This document shows, piece by piece, positions 1 to 8,197 of a DNA stretch of 55,490 nt. Positions within the stretch are counted from its first letter, which is position 1. Every line of letters starts with the position of its first letter. Source of the stretch: Oligoflexia bacterium (GTDB taxonomy: Bacteria; Bdellovibrionota; Bdellovibrionia; JABDDW01); NCBI GenBank assembly GCA_020847095.1, contig JADLCR010000076.1, positions 1 to 55,490 on the forward strand. The letters run 5' to 3'. The position numbers were made by a program, and so were the translations under genes. The notes beneath the pieces were generated by a model that did not search any database, was not told the origin of the DNA, and saw only the letters and a list, made by a program, of their open reading frames with translations.

Positions 1-161
1 TACTCAAGCTTTTGCATTTCATCTTTTATCTCTTTGATATCTTGTTTTGTGGCCACATCACCCTCAACAATATCTGCGATAATTTGAATATTTGCTTCAG
101 CCTGTTGGCGCGAAAAACCAGCTTCTTCAAGCTTCTTGGCATACTTCAAAGTATTGATCAT
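1..161 (-). CDS. DUF1640-like coiled-coil protein (3' end outside window)
   Basis: The reading frame starts at an ATG read leftward from 161 and runs open off the left edge, so only the first 53 residues are visible. They begin MINTLKYAKKLEEAGFSRQQ and continue with a segment containing VEGDVATKQDIKEIK. This pattern (an amphipathic start, then a GDVATKQD-type heptad segment) is typical of the DUF1640/CCDC90-like coiled-coil family, whose role in bacteria is not firmly known. The remaining part of such proteins is usually a coiled coil followed by one C-terminal membrane helix, which cannot be checked here. The gene stands alone on this strand, with 278 bases of non-coding sequence before the next gene. 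Confidence 0.6.
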   Translation of the reverse strand, partial: MINTLKYAKKLEEAGFSRQQAEANIQIIADIVEGDVATKQDIKEIKDEMQKLE

Positions 162-439
162 AGTTTATAGCTCCGACACCCGGCTATGCAAGGTGCGAGG
201 CCCACTCAAGTCGGCAAAACTTTGCCTTAGAAATGAATCTACGTCCATTTCACGGATTCATCGGAAGAAGTCCGCTCAATTGCTCTGGTTTCGCTATTCC
301 CAATTCCACTTTGGGACCGAAGCAAAATAAGTTCACACTTGAGAGTTTCAACAACGCTCTACACGTAACTCCCGCGGCCTATTGATTGCTCATTTTTAAA
401 CTGTGTTTTTACTCTCAATTTCTCGCAAGAGGAGGTCCT

Positions 440-1063
440 ATGTTTTTTCGTATTTTCATACTTTTGGCCCTTTTATTAGGGGCGACCGGAGCCCGCGCCC
501 AGGAGTTTTCAACTCCTATATTAGACGACGGCGAAAACCTGTGTTTATCAATCAAAAGTCCTACGTCATGCTTTCCTAAATACTTTGGAGAAATTCGAAT
601 CGTTGAAAACGGTAAAATTCCTGCGGATTTAGAGCATGTTTTGGCGGCTGAGGGACACTCTTATGCCGATCGGCTTGAAACATTATTTGTTCGCAACATC
701 GCTTTTGTCACAACGGAGGTTTCTGAAAATCCCTACTATCGAAATGTTCCGGTTATCTATTCGGCCCGATGGGTTGGTAGCGGACAAAATGGAACCCTAG
801 AGGTGCGCGCCGATCTAAGGCTCAAGGCGACCGAGTTAGCACCCTACGCCCTTATCCCTATCGCGTTTCGAGATTCTCAAAGCGCTGAAAAGTTAGCGCG
901 CATGGTTCACTTTAAAAATATCGATGGCACCGCCGTTGACAAAGAAACACATAAATTTCTATTGGCGACTGTTGGACCCGCTATCATTGACCGCGTATTG
1001 AAATCCACGGAATTACTTAAAGCCTTGACGGCGCCGCTTCCAATTACGGTTCCCAAGCGGTAA
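440..1063 (+). CDS. Secreted protein, first of a tandem paralogue pair
   Basis: A 207-residue protein with a Sec signal peptide (hydrophobic residues 4-16, likely cut after ARA at about residue 19). The ATG at 440 is chosen over upstream in-frame starts because AGAGGAGG lies just ahead of it and the signal peptide begins there. The mature part has two cysteines near the N-terminus (LCLSIKSPTSCFP) followed by GEIRIVENGKI. The next gene encodes a protein with the same spacing (LCLETKGPKTCYP, GEIKIIENGTV, LFVRDIAF), so the two arose by tandem duplication. I recognise no known domain. The shared cysteine pair suggests a disulfide in the periplasm or outside the cell (inference). Confidence 0.8.
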   Translation: MFFRIFILLALLLGATGARAQEFSTPILDDGENLCLSIKSPTSCFPKYFGEIRIVENGKIPADLEHVLAAEGHSYADRLETLFVRNIAFVTTEVSENPYYRNVPVIYSARWVGSGQNGTLEVRADLRLKATELAPYALIPIAFRDSQSAEKLARMVHFKNIDGTAVDKETHKFLLATVGPAIIDRVLKSTELLKALTAPLPITVPKR

Positions 1064-1134
1064 GCCCATTTTTGCCCCGGTGACGAGAAGTTTAACAAGC
1101 GGCAAGGGCTCCTAGAAACTTATAGACCTACTCG

Positions 1135-1161
1135 CTGGTCCATCAATTGCTGATGGATCAG
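1135..1161. repeat. Hairpin between the two secreted paralogues
   Basis: TCCATCA and TGATGGA form a perfect 7-base inverted repeat around a 5-base loop (1139-1157), extendable by CTG/CAG past one mismatch. It lies 40 bases before the second paralogue's start. No T-run follows, so it is not a clear terminator. It could be an operator or a processing site. Confidence 0.4.
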
Positions 1162-1201
1162 CTTGTTATTTAAGTGACCAAATTCAAGACAGGGAGCCCT
1201 C

Positions 1202-1843
1202 ATGACTAAAAGCAAACTAGCAGCCTTGGTTTTCACCTTATTTTCAACCCCCAACCTGGCGATTTCCCAGCAGCAGCCTCCCAAATTCTTCGAGGAAGGA
1301 GACCGCCTCTGCCTAGAAACTAAAGGTCCCAAAACATGCTATCCAAAAAGCTTAGGCGAAATCAAAATTATTGAAAATGGAACGGTCTTATTGAATCCAG
1401 ATGCGTCGCCCTTGACCCCCGAACAAGTGCGCTTCACAGAGCGCCTCAATCTTTTGTTTGTTCGCGACATTGCCTTTTTGACAAACAAGTCGAGAAACAG
1501 CCAAAGCTTTTTAACTATTCCAGTGATCTACTCAGTTCGTTGGATTGGTGGTGGAGTTAATAACGGAACTCTTCAAGTTTGGGCTGAGCTGCGCCTCTCC
1601 GCTCCTGGACTTATTCCATATGTGGTGGTTCCGGAAGCTTTTCAAGACTCAAAAAGCATTGAAAAGGTTGCGCGCATGGTTCACTTTCGTAGCTTTTCTG
1701 GAGAGGCTCTTGACCGAGAAACAACTCGATTCTTGCAAGTCGTTGTGAGCCCCGCCATCGTTCGCGCCCTGTTAAATGACCTGGTTTTATTAAATTCACT
1801 CTTAGAAACAGCCACCTTTGGGCTCGACATGCCAAAGAGATAG
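1202..1843 (+). CDS. Secreted protein, second of a tandem paralogue pair
   Basis: A 213-residue protein with a signal peptide (residues 1-22, cut near AIS/Q). The ATG at 1202 follows CAGGGAG. It parallels the preceding gene over its whole length: a Cys-x8-Cys motif, GEIKIIENG, LNLLFVRDIAFL, IPVIYSVRWIGGG and VARMVHF all have counterparts there. The conserved central VIYSxRWxG and xxxVARMVHF segments suggest one compact fold. No family was recognised. The pair is followed 13 bases later by an unrelated large secreted orphan, so the three may be co-transcribed. Confidence 0.8.
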   Translation: MTKSKLAALVFTLFSTPNLAISQQQPPKFFEEGDRLCLETKGPKTCYPKSLGEIKIIENGTVLLNPDASPLTPEQVRFTERLNLLFVRDIAFLTNKSRNSQSFLTIPVIYSVRWIGGGVNNGTLQVWAELRLSAPGLIPYVVVPEAFQDSKSIEKVARMVHFRSFSGEALDRETTRFLQVVVSPAIVRALLNDLVLLNSLLETATFGLDMPKR

Positions 1844-1856
1844 GTTGATTCAAACG

Positions 1857-3005
1857 ATGCGACGAACAGTAGCCATCATTTTGTATATGAGTTTACTTGT
1901 CGTGCCAGGGACGTCTTGGGCTCGCACGGAATCTCTTCTTCATACTTGCCTTGCTAGCCTTGATGCTATGACCCTACCCGAATCCATCAATCGCGAACTT
2001 GAACTTAAAGCACGCGGGATTTACACCCTTTTACCCGAGAGCAATCAAAATCGCGATTGGATCGCGTCCTGGTCCCATCACTACTACAAACTGCAAGCTC
2101 GACAATTTGTTAGCGTTAAAGAGCGTGTGCCCCTTTTTCTTGAAACCCTCGAGTGGATGAAAGATGTTTTGGTCAAAAGACAGAAGATCGCGGCCGAAGA
2201 CTCGAGCGCCGACCTCTATGGTCAAAAACAGATCACTCGCCACTTGATGAATATTGCTTTAGGAAAGGTCTACTCAAGCTTGGTTCCCGAAGGCCCTCGT
2301 TACTCAGACATGATCGAGATCAGTGCTCTTTTTTCGATTATAATGGGTAGATTGCAAACTGACTCGACGGCCACTCGCGCTGAGGCGTTTACGTCTTTCG
2401 GCTCGCTCGCTCAAATACGTTCGGAATGGCAAAAATACTTTGATTACAGTCACTTATCAGACCCAATCAAAAAAGGACCTAAGGAATTATTCTACATCCC
2501 GACTCATCGCAAGCTTGGGTTAGAAGAGTTCAACGCCACTTCCGGAATTGCCGTAGCTTTCTTGGGACTATCAGAACTGCCGGTTGTCGCCGATGGTATG
2601 AAGTTCGATCCTGATGCGTTTTATGGTCACGATATATTGCACGCTAATCTGGTTAACCTTGGAAAATTACAAGCTCTGAACTGGGCCACCGCCAACAAAG
2701 TTAATCTATCTGAGCTTTACAAAGTCTACTTAGAAATGGCCGCTTCACAAGATGAGGTGCGGCTTCGAAATCTTTTATGGTTTTATGTCTCCCATGAAGA
2801 CGCTCGTTTTCTACCGGAACTTAAGAAGAAGAAATTTGAAGATGCGGAAACTTATTTTATGGTCAACGCCCTTGATCGACGAACATCAAAGCCTGATGAT
2901 CTCGGAATGTTTTTGCCTGAACGGCCCCGTTCTTGGATTGCCGAACTTGAAAAACTCCATCGCCTCATCAGCGCTGCCGTTATTTCGGCTTCCGCTGCAA
3001 AATAA
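1857..3005 (+). CDS. Large secreted protein of unknown function
   Basis: A 382-residue protein starting at the ATG at 1857, where a signal peptide begins (MRRTVAIILYMSLLVVPGTS, cut near SWA/R). Upstream in-frame TTG codons would place extra polar residues before it. The body is mostly helical-looking. It contains two histidine/acid clusters, FYGHDILHANL near residue 270 and FYVSHEDARFL near residue 310, which could bind a metal, but I cannot match them to a known enzyme family. Its 3' end overlaps the convergent EamA transporter gene by 26 bases. It probably shares a transcript with the two small secreted paralogues upstream. Confidence 0.7.
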   Translation: MRRTVAIILYMSLLVVPGTSWARTESLLHTCLASLDAMTLPESINRELELKARGIYTLLPESNQNRDWIASWSHHYYKLQARQFVSVKERVPLFLETLEWMKDVLVKRQKIAAEDSSADLYGQKQITRHLMNIALGKVYSSLVPEGPRYSDMIEISALFSIIMGRLQTDSTATRAEAFTSFGSLAQIRSEWQKYFDYSHLSDPIKKGPKELFYIPTHRKLGLEEFNATSGIAVAFLGLSELPVVADGMKFDPDAFYGHDILHANLVNLGKLQALNWATANKVNLSELYKVYLEMAASQDEVRLRNLLWFYVSHEDARFLPELKKKKFEDAETYFMVNALDRRTSKPDDLGMFLPERPRSWIAELEKLHRLISAAVISASAAK

Positions 3006-3855
3006 ATAAATTGCCAAGCAAAATAAGCGCGACACCAATCACGGGCATCAAATGCCATCGGTAATTTTCAAAGACGGTGCTAAGCGCTAGTGCCACAACC
3101 GGAAATAAAATTGCAGCATAAGAGGCCCGTGAGGGGCCCACGCTCTTTAAAAGTTCAAAGTAGGCGCCAAAGGCAATGATGCTTCCAAAAACCGAGAGAT
3201 ACAGTAAAGACAAAATATAACTCCAACGAAAATCAAAAACTAGCGGTGCTCCTTGCATCAAAGCGAATGCAAAAGTACTGGCTCCTCCATAGAGCATTCC
3301 GAAGCCGTTTGAAACCATGATAGAGATGCCCTTTTTCTGATTTGACGCTGAAATAATGTTTCCAAAAGAAGCCATCAACGCGCCCCAAAGCGCAAACGCC
3401 AGGCCTCGCATCGTTGTCGAATTTAAATCAAATGCTTTTAGATCTTCAGAAAACACAAAGGCAATTCCTACAAACCCGACAAAGGCGGCCGCCATCACTC
3501 GCTTTTGCGTTTTTTGTCTTAAAAAAATCCAACTGTTAATAATGTTAAGTCCGGTGATTCCCGAAAACACGACCGAAACAAGTCCGCTGGGGAGGTGTTG
3601 GGTGGCATAATAGGTCCCCAGATAATTCAAACAAAAGATAAATATCCCCAGGCTAAACACCCTGAGGTGTTCTTGACGGCTGAGTCGCAGTTTTTCTTTC
3701 TTAATTGCGCAATATGAAAGCAGCAAAACCCCAGCCAGCAAAAATCGGTAGGCTACCGACAACGATGGGCTTACCACTCCTAGCTGAAAGGTAATAACTA
3801 ACCACGTTGTTCCCCAAATAAATACCGTGAGAAAATACAAAACGGAAATACTCAA
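2980..3855 (-). CDS. EamA/DMT-family inner-membrane transporter
   Basis: A 291-residue protein with about ten hydrophobic helices in two repeats, beginning with VFIWGTTWLVITFQLGVVSP, the usual start of an EamA (drug/metabolite transporter) domain. The second half has FALWGALMASFGNIISASNQ and a late AILFPVVALALSTVFENY, typical of the second EamA repeat. Family members export small metabolites or amino acids; the substrate cannot be told from sequence. The start is a TTG preceded by GGAG about eight bases upstream, with no better ATG. The gene lies downstream of the phospholipase-like gene on the same strand and overlaps the convergent secreted gene at its 3' end. Confidence 0.85.
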   Translation of the reverse strand: MSISVLYFLTVFIWGTTWLVITFQLGVVSPSLSVAYRFLLAGVLLLSYCAIKKEKLRLSRQEHLRVFSLGIFIFCLNYLGTYYATQHLPSGLVSVVFSGITGLNIINSWIFLRQKTQKRVMAAAFVGFVGIAFVFSEDLKAFDLNSTTMRGLAFALWGALMASFGNIISASNQKKGISIMVSNGFGMLYGGASTFAFALMQGAPLVFDFRWSYILSLLYLSVFGSIIAFGAYFELLKSVGPSRASYAAILFPVVALALSTVFENYRWHLMPVIGVALILLGNLFILQRKPK

Positions 3856-3962
3856 ACGACTGGCTCCAATCAGAAAGAGTGGTTTTAGCTCAATCTCACT
3901 TCTAAGCGGTACAATAGATTTTACTAATTATCGCGTCCCAAAAAGAGACCAGTTTTAGTCCA

Positions 3963-5120
3963 TTACTGACAAATTTTCTGGTACATCGACGGAACCGGGG
4001 CAAAAGTGCGTACGGCGGAGTGAAGACCGGCCGATTGGTTTACGCTTATTTGAATTGAAGCCCCTAAAGTTTTGAATAAATCCGAAACAAGCGCATAGTA
4101 CTGATTCATGGTTGACGAATTTGCCTGAGACAAAACCCTTTCCCACCAGGTCGCATCCATGAATACTTTTGGATCAAATGTGTCGTAGGGATCTTTGATC
4201 TTCGGGAAGTTTACAAATGAAAGGCTGGCGGCCTCCGCTCCACGCTTCATCGCGAGCTTTGCATGTCGAATGACCATGAGATCTAATCGCTCTGTTTGAC
4301 TTGACTCGGCTCGGATTGAGCTTAAGGCCAAGTAAAAATCTTTTCGGCCGTCTTTCATCAATCTCCCAATAAAATCCTCAAATGCAAAATGATAATAAGA
4401 AACAATGTTCTGAACTTGAATGACATAATTTTTAAATCCGCGGCCCTCGGCTTTATAAAACGGCATAACCACATAAGATTTTGAGGGTGTTTGGACCGCA
4501 TGATACGGCTGAGTAACATCCTCAACATAGTGAAGCGCATTGGCTAAAAATCGAACAGCCCAATACGGGTGGCCGGCCGCTAATGCCGCCTGTGAAAGTT
4601 CATAAAATACTTGGGCTCTCTCGGGTGCCGCCCCGCTTGGCTGAAAAATTTTGTTTGCTGGCAGTTTGAGGCTTGCGACGGGCGCACTCACAGACCACTC
4701 GGGGTAGTACATATGTCTTGGGCCTTGTGAAGAAAACCCTCGACGACCACCCATAAAGCCATATTCGTCTTTCCATAACTCAGGGTACTGGTCCGTTTCA
4801 TAAATATCTTGGTCCATCCCCCAATCGGGTTCGTCAGAATAAATGCCCAATACATCAAAAGCCGAGACCGCTTGCCCCTCACGCTCATTGAGCTTAAATT
4901 CAAATGTGTAGCGTGTGTGGATTTTCAGGTCTTTATTGAATTCTACGGGAGTGGATTTACCTAAGTCTTTAATGAGCGCACTAAATGAAGTCACGGGAAT
5001 CGCCACATTGGCCGATTCGCCGAGGGCACAGAGCGCTCCCTGTGTCACTAAGTAGTGATTAGACCAAGCGTGGCCCATACTCGAAAATAATAAGATGAAT
5101 GTTATGGCTAGTTGACCCAT
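3963..5120 (-). CDS. Secreted zinc phospholipase C / P1-nuclease-fold enzyme
   Basis: A 385-residue protein with signal peptide MGQLAITFILLFSSMGHA. Cleavage there makes Trp-19 the first mature residue, followed by SNHY. In zinc-dependent phospholipase C and S1/P1 nucleases the N-terminal Trp and an early His bind zinc. Further ligand-like residues follow: LHYVEDVTQPYHAV (His-x3-Asp-x4-His type) around residues 210-225 and SYYHFAFEDF near 260. The protein is longer than typical family members, with an insertion rich in aromatic and acidic residues at 90-150. The substrate (phospholipid or nucleic acid) is not determined. Its Shine-Dalgarno sequence lies in one arm of a perfect hairpin. Confidence 0.7.
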   Translation of the reverse strand: MGQLAITFILLFSSMGHAWSNHYLVTQGALCALGESANVAIPVTSFSALIKDLGKSTPVEFNKDLKIHTRYTFEFKLNEREGQAVSAFDVLGIYSDEPDWGMDQDIYETDQYPELWKDEYGFMGGRRGFSSQGPRHMYYPEWSVSAPVASLKLPANKIFQPSGAAPERAQVFYELSQAALAAGHPYWAVRFLANALHYVEDVTQPYHAVQTPSKSYVVMPFYKAEGRGFKNYVIQVQNIVSYYHFAFEDFIGRLMKDGRKDFYLALSSIRAESSQTERLDLMVIRHAKLAMKRGAEAASLSFVNFPKIKDPYDTFDPKVFMDATWWERVLSQANSSTMNQYYALVSDLFKTLGASIQISVNQSAGLHSAVRTFAPVPSMYQKICQ

Positions 5121-5121
5121 T

Positions 5122-5149
5122 TAATCCCCCTCACTCAAATCGGGGATTA
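5122..5149 (-). promoter_or_regulatory. Hairpin covering the ribosome binding site of the phospholipase-like gene
   Basis: On the minus strand TAATCCCC and GGGGATTA form a perfect 8-base stem with a 12-base loop. The 3' arm contains the GGGG of the Shine-Dalgarno sequence and ends two bases before the ATG. In mRNA the ribosome site would be paired when the stem forms. This is either translational control or a weak terminator after the gene upstream; there is no T-run. Confidence 0.5.
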
Positions 5150-5178
5150 CAATAAGCGGCTCTGGCTCAGGTTTTCAA

Positions 5179-5781
5179 TCAGAAATAATACAAGAACCCA
5201 ATGGCTCCAGTGGGCGCCGCGACAAATAGGGACGCCTCAAGCAGTACGGTGATTTCGGCGTAAAGGCTGCTCCCCGCCCATTCGCCTTTTAATTGCAGAA
5301 ACTGTAGCCCAATACCTGGAGAAAGAATGTGCTTTTGAAACTCTCCACCATCTCGCTCGCCTTGTGAAAGCAGCTTCTCGCCTATTATCGACGGTGTTGT
5401 TTTTTCAATTTTTCCTAAATTTCTTGTGGTGCGCCAATGCGAATATCCCAATCCCACGTACGGCATGAAGTAGTCTCCCGCAAGCACATACTTTGAAGAA
5501 AAGCTCACAGCCTGATACCCGCTTCCACCGCCGAAACCCACATCAAAACTCCACTTTGGAGAAATGTTGAGTTCAAGCATGAGACCGCCCATTCCCAACG
5601 CACCGGCCGCCTGGGCGCCCACACCCACTCGGCGAATTTTTCTTAACTCGGATCCGGTTTCGGCTTCTTTGCGTGGCCGAGGTGCCTTCAACTCTTCCAT
5701 TTCATCAACGGCAATTTTCCGAGCTTGTGCTTGAAACGCCAATGTCAAAATCAATGCTGGAATGAAAATTAGGATTCGCAT
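5179..5781 (-). CDS. Small outer-membrane-type beta-barrel protein
   Basis: A 200-residue protein with a signal peptide (MRILIFIPALILTLAFQAQA). The mature part has alternating polar and aromatic short strands such as WSFDVGFGGGSGYQAVSF, FMPYVGLGYSHW and LSPGIGLQF, and ends in a strand finishing YYF. A terminal aromatic residue is the usual signature of an outer-membrane barrel, and the length suits an 8-strand barrel. It starts at ATG 5781 after GGAGGG, only 12 bases downstream of the mlaD-like gene, so it is probably the last or next-to-last gene of the lipid-transport operon. A role in the outer-membrane end of that pathway is possible but unproven. Confidence 0.65.
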   Translation of the reverse strand: MRILIFIPALILTLAFQAQARKIAVDEMEELKAPRPRKEAETGSELRKIRRVGVGAQAAGALGMGGLMLELNISPKWSFDVGFGGGSGYQAVSFSSKYVLAGDYFMPYVGLGYSHWRTTRNLGKIEKTTPSIIGEKLLSQGERDGGEFQKHILSPGIGLQFLQLKGEWAGSSLYAEITVLLEASLFVAAPTGAIGFLYYF

Positions 5782-5793
5782 ATTCCCTCCGCC

Positions 5794-6570
5794 CTAAAAG
5801 AGCTTGGCTCGAATGCCTTCTTCTTGGAAAAACTTTTTAATTGCCGCTTTATCTAAAGGATCCAGCCGCCATAAGAGATTGTGAAGCAAATCTAAAGTTC
5901 GCTTTCCCTCTGGCGTTCGTACCTTGCTTGAAACTGCGCGCACATCTTCTGAAATTTCGACTAGATTCTTGAGCAACCTTGTCAACTCAACGTTTTGAGT
6001 CGTTTTGTCGAGCTGAACCAGAGTCTTATTCAAATTCGTTACAAGATGATCAAATAGCTCAAGGGTGTGAGTAACACTGCCTTCATTCTTCTCAACTAAA
6101 TCCAAAATCTTTCCTGCAAGACCATAACTTTGAGAAATCAACTGATCAATTCGAGGTGGGTCTTCGCCGCGGACCGTGGCTCCCGACTCAATAATGCTGG
6201 TGTTCATGGATCCTGGACTGATTTCGAGAAATTTCTCACCAATGATTCCGGCGAGATTAATAAAAAATTTGCTGTCTTGACGAACGGATTCGCGGGCTTT
6301 TTTATCGATAGAAATTCGAATTCTCAATTTAACTTCTTCTCCGGCGGCCGTTTTTTGATTGGGCATGAACTCGATTTTTTCAACTTTTCCGACCTTAATT
6401 CCCATGACTCTAACCGGAGAGCCGACTTCAATGCCTCCGGCGTAATTGTATTGAACATAAACTGGATAGGCATTTGTGAACGGAACCAAAGCGCCCATAA
6501 GCCAAGCAAAGATTGTGACCATGATGAGCGCGCCAACGAACAATAACCCGACTTTAGTTTCGATTTTCAC
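5794..6570 (-). CDS. mlaD: MlaD-like MCE-domain lipid transport protein
   Basis: A 258-residue protein with one N-terminal membrane helix (about residues 6-28) and an MCE domain (about 36-115). The domain contains the typical YNYAGGIEVGSPVRVMGIKVG start and AGIIGEKFLEISPG end. MCE proteins form hexameric rings in the periplasm that carry lipids between inner membrane and outer layers, fed by MlaE permease and MlaF ATPase. The C-terminal 140 residues are helical and may form a needle or tether. The start is GTG, with AGGGG about ten bases upstream. It is the only MCE gene beside two permease and two ATPase genes. Confidence 0.9.
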   Translation of the reverse strand: MKIETKVGLLFVGALIMVTIFAWLMGALVPFTNAYPVYVQYNYAGGIEVGSPVRVMGIKVGKVEKIEFMPNQKTAAGEEVKLRIRISIDKKARESVRQDSKFFINLAGIIGEKFLEISPGSMNTSIIESGATVRGEDPPRIDQLISQSYGLAGKILDLVEKNEGSVTHTLELFDHLVTNLNKTLVQLDKTTQNVELTRLLKNLVEISEDVRAVSSKVRTPEGKRTLDLLHNLLWRLDPLDKAAIKKFFQEEGIRAKLF

Positions 6571-6621
6571 TTCTGTTTACCCCTGATGCTATACCTGGTG
6601 CCGCGTATCACATTCGCCCCA

Positions 6622-7437
6622 CTAATAAAGGTAACTAAAAAGATAGGTTAAAATAAAGTCCATTATGATAATCGACACGGCGTTACTTACGACCGATTGG
6701 GTGGTGGAACGCCCAACTCCCTCGGCACCTGGTTGAGTGTTAAACCCGTAAAAGCAGGCTATGGTCGGGATGACCGCGCCGAAAACCGCCGCCTTTACTA
6801 GACCAAGGTAAAAGTCTTTGAATTGAGTAAACTGATTCATCGCCGTGAGAAAGCCCTCCCAAGAATAATCAAGGTGCCTTACGCTCATGACCATCTCGAA
6901 AAACAGGCAGGTGGCATCAGCAAAAATCACAATCACCACACTCGAAAGAATCGTCGCCACAAACCGCGGCACGACGAGATAGCGCATCGGATCCACACTT
7001 AAGAGTTTGAGAGCGTCAACTTGCTCAGTGATTTGCATGGTACCTAGCTCGGCGTTCATTCCCGCCCCCACTTTCGAAGTCAACAGGAACGCCGTTATTA
7101 CCGGTCCCAGCTCGCGAAAAACCAAGAGAGCCGCAAATCCAGGCACCAGTGCCGCCGTTTGAATCACAAGCTTCATGTGAAACGCGTATTCTAAAATCGT
7201 CGCCGTTGCCGCAAAGCTAATAGAAAACAATATGACTGGAGTGCTCTTGTACCCAATGAGGTAAAGTTGAGTGACAAATTCTTTAAATCGAAATGGTGGG
7301 GTCATGAGGGTGATCAGCATTTCTGACAGATAATCAAAAAAGCGAGAGAGCGTAGTTGAAACCTTTATCAACTCGCCGCCGAGATATTCAAAAGGCCAAA
7401 GCACCGCCTTAGATTGTAATCGCTCTCCAAGTATCAA
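6622..7437 (-). CDS. mlaE: MlaE-family ABC permease, copy 2
   Basis: A 271-residue inner-membrane permease of the MlaE/YrbE family. The family hallmark is seen as AELGTMQITEQVDALKLLSV followed by PMRYLVVPRF around residues 140-170, with about five hydrophobic helices. The first 45 residues form an amphipathic helix (residues VLWPFEYLGGELIKV), as in MlaE. The start is a TTG with AGGGG seven bases ahead, overlapping the end of the other permease by 29 bases; that overlap implies translational coupling. Together with copy 1 it could form a heterodimeric membrane core under the MlaD ring. Confidence 0.88.
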   Translation of the reverse strand: MILGERLQSKAVLWPFEYLGGELIKVSTTLSRFFDYLSEMLITLMTPPFRFKEFVTQLYLIGYKSTPVILFSISFAATATILEYAFHMKLVIQTAALVPGFAALLVFRELGPVITAFLLTSKVGAGMNAELGTMQITEQVDALKLLSVDPMRYLVVPRFVATILSSVVIVIFADATCLFFEMVMSVRHLDYSWEGFLTAMNQFTQFKDFYLGLVKAAVFGAVIPTIACFYGFNTQPGAEGVGRSTTQSVVSNAVSIIIMDFILTYLFSYLY

Positions 7438-8197
7438 GAAGCACCCCTGCTAAATAAGTTGTGAACCAATCCAACAACACGAGACCCACCATCGTCGCCA
7501 ACGCCGTTGCTAAAACTGTTTTTCCAACTCCCTTTGCTCCGCCTGTCGTGGTGTAACCTTTATAAGTGCACACAGTTGCCAAAAGAACGCTAAAGCAAAG
7601 ACACTTAAATAATCCACTCAACACGCTATGCCCTTCAACATACATCGGGATGGTATTGATAAATTCTGACGGTGATAGGTCGGCTACTAAAGTTGCCAGA
7701 ATAACGCCACCTAAAATTGACATTAGAAGTCCTAAAAACAATAAGAAAAACGCGCTAATGATGATTCCAAGAAATCTTGGGGCCACTAAGTATTGCATGG
7801 GATTGGTTCCCAAACACCTCATGGCATCGATTTGTTCAGTCACTCTCATGATCCCAAGCTCCGCCGACGTGTAAGCTCCAACTTTTCCGCTCAGCATAAA
7901 GGCAATGAGAAGAGGGCCCAACTCTCTGACGGTAGCGCTTGTTGATAGGCCCCCAAGCACCGAAAGCGCACCAAATTGTCGTAGCTGCATATTGAATTGA
8001 ACCGACATCAGCGCTCCAACAAAAAATCCCGAGGAGGCCGTCGTAAAAAAAGACGCCATGGAAATGTTGTAAATTTGGGTCAAAATCGCTTCACGATCAA
8101 TTTTGTATTTTCTGAGCGTTCTTATTATTTCGCCCAAAAACATGAGCCCCCCGCCCACTCCATCTAAAATACGAATGGCCGGAGTTATGATAACCAT
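7409..8197 (-). CDS. mlaE: MlaE-family ABC permease, copy 1
   Basis: A 262-residue permease with the MlaE signature AELGIMRVTEQIDAMRCLGT followed by PMQYLVAPRFLG, and hydrophobic helices at about 50-75, 90-115, 150-185, 200-225 and 235-255. It differs clearly from the neighbouring permease outside the signature, so this is an old duplication, not a recent copy. The ATG at 8197 has a strong GAGGAGG nine bases upstream that lies inside the end of the ATPase gene, with a 13-base overlap. MlaE proteins pass phospholipid to or from the MCE ring, driven by MlaF. Confidence 0.88.
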   Translation of the reverse strand: MVIITPAIRILDGVGGGLMFLGEIIRTLRKYKIDREAILTQIYNISMASFFTTASSGFFVGALMSVQFNMQLRQFGALSVLGGLSTSATVRELGPLLIAFMLSGKVGAYTSAELGIMRVTEQIDAMRCLGTNPMQYLVAPRFLGIIISAFFLLFLGLLMSILGGVILATLVADLSPSEFINTIPMYVEGHSVLSGLFKCLCFSVLLATVCTYKGYTTTGGAKGVGKTVLATALATMVGLVLLDWFTTYLAGVLLDTWRAITI

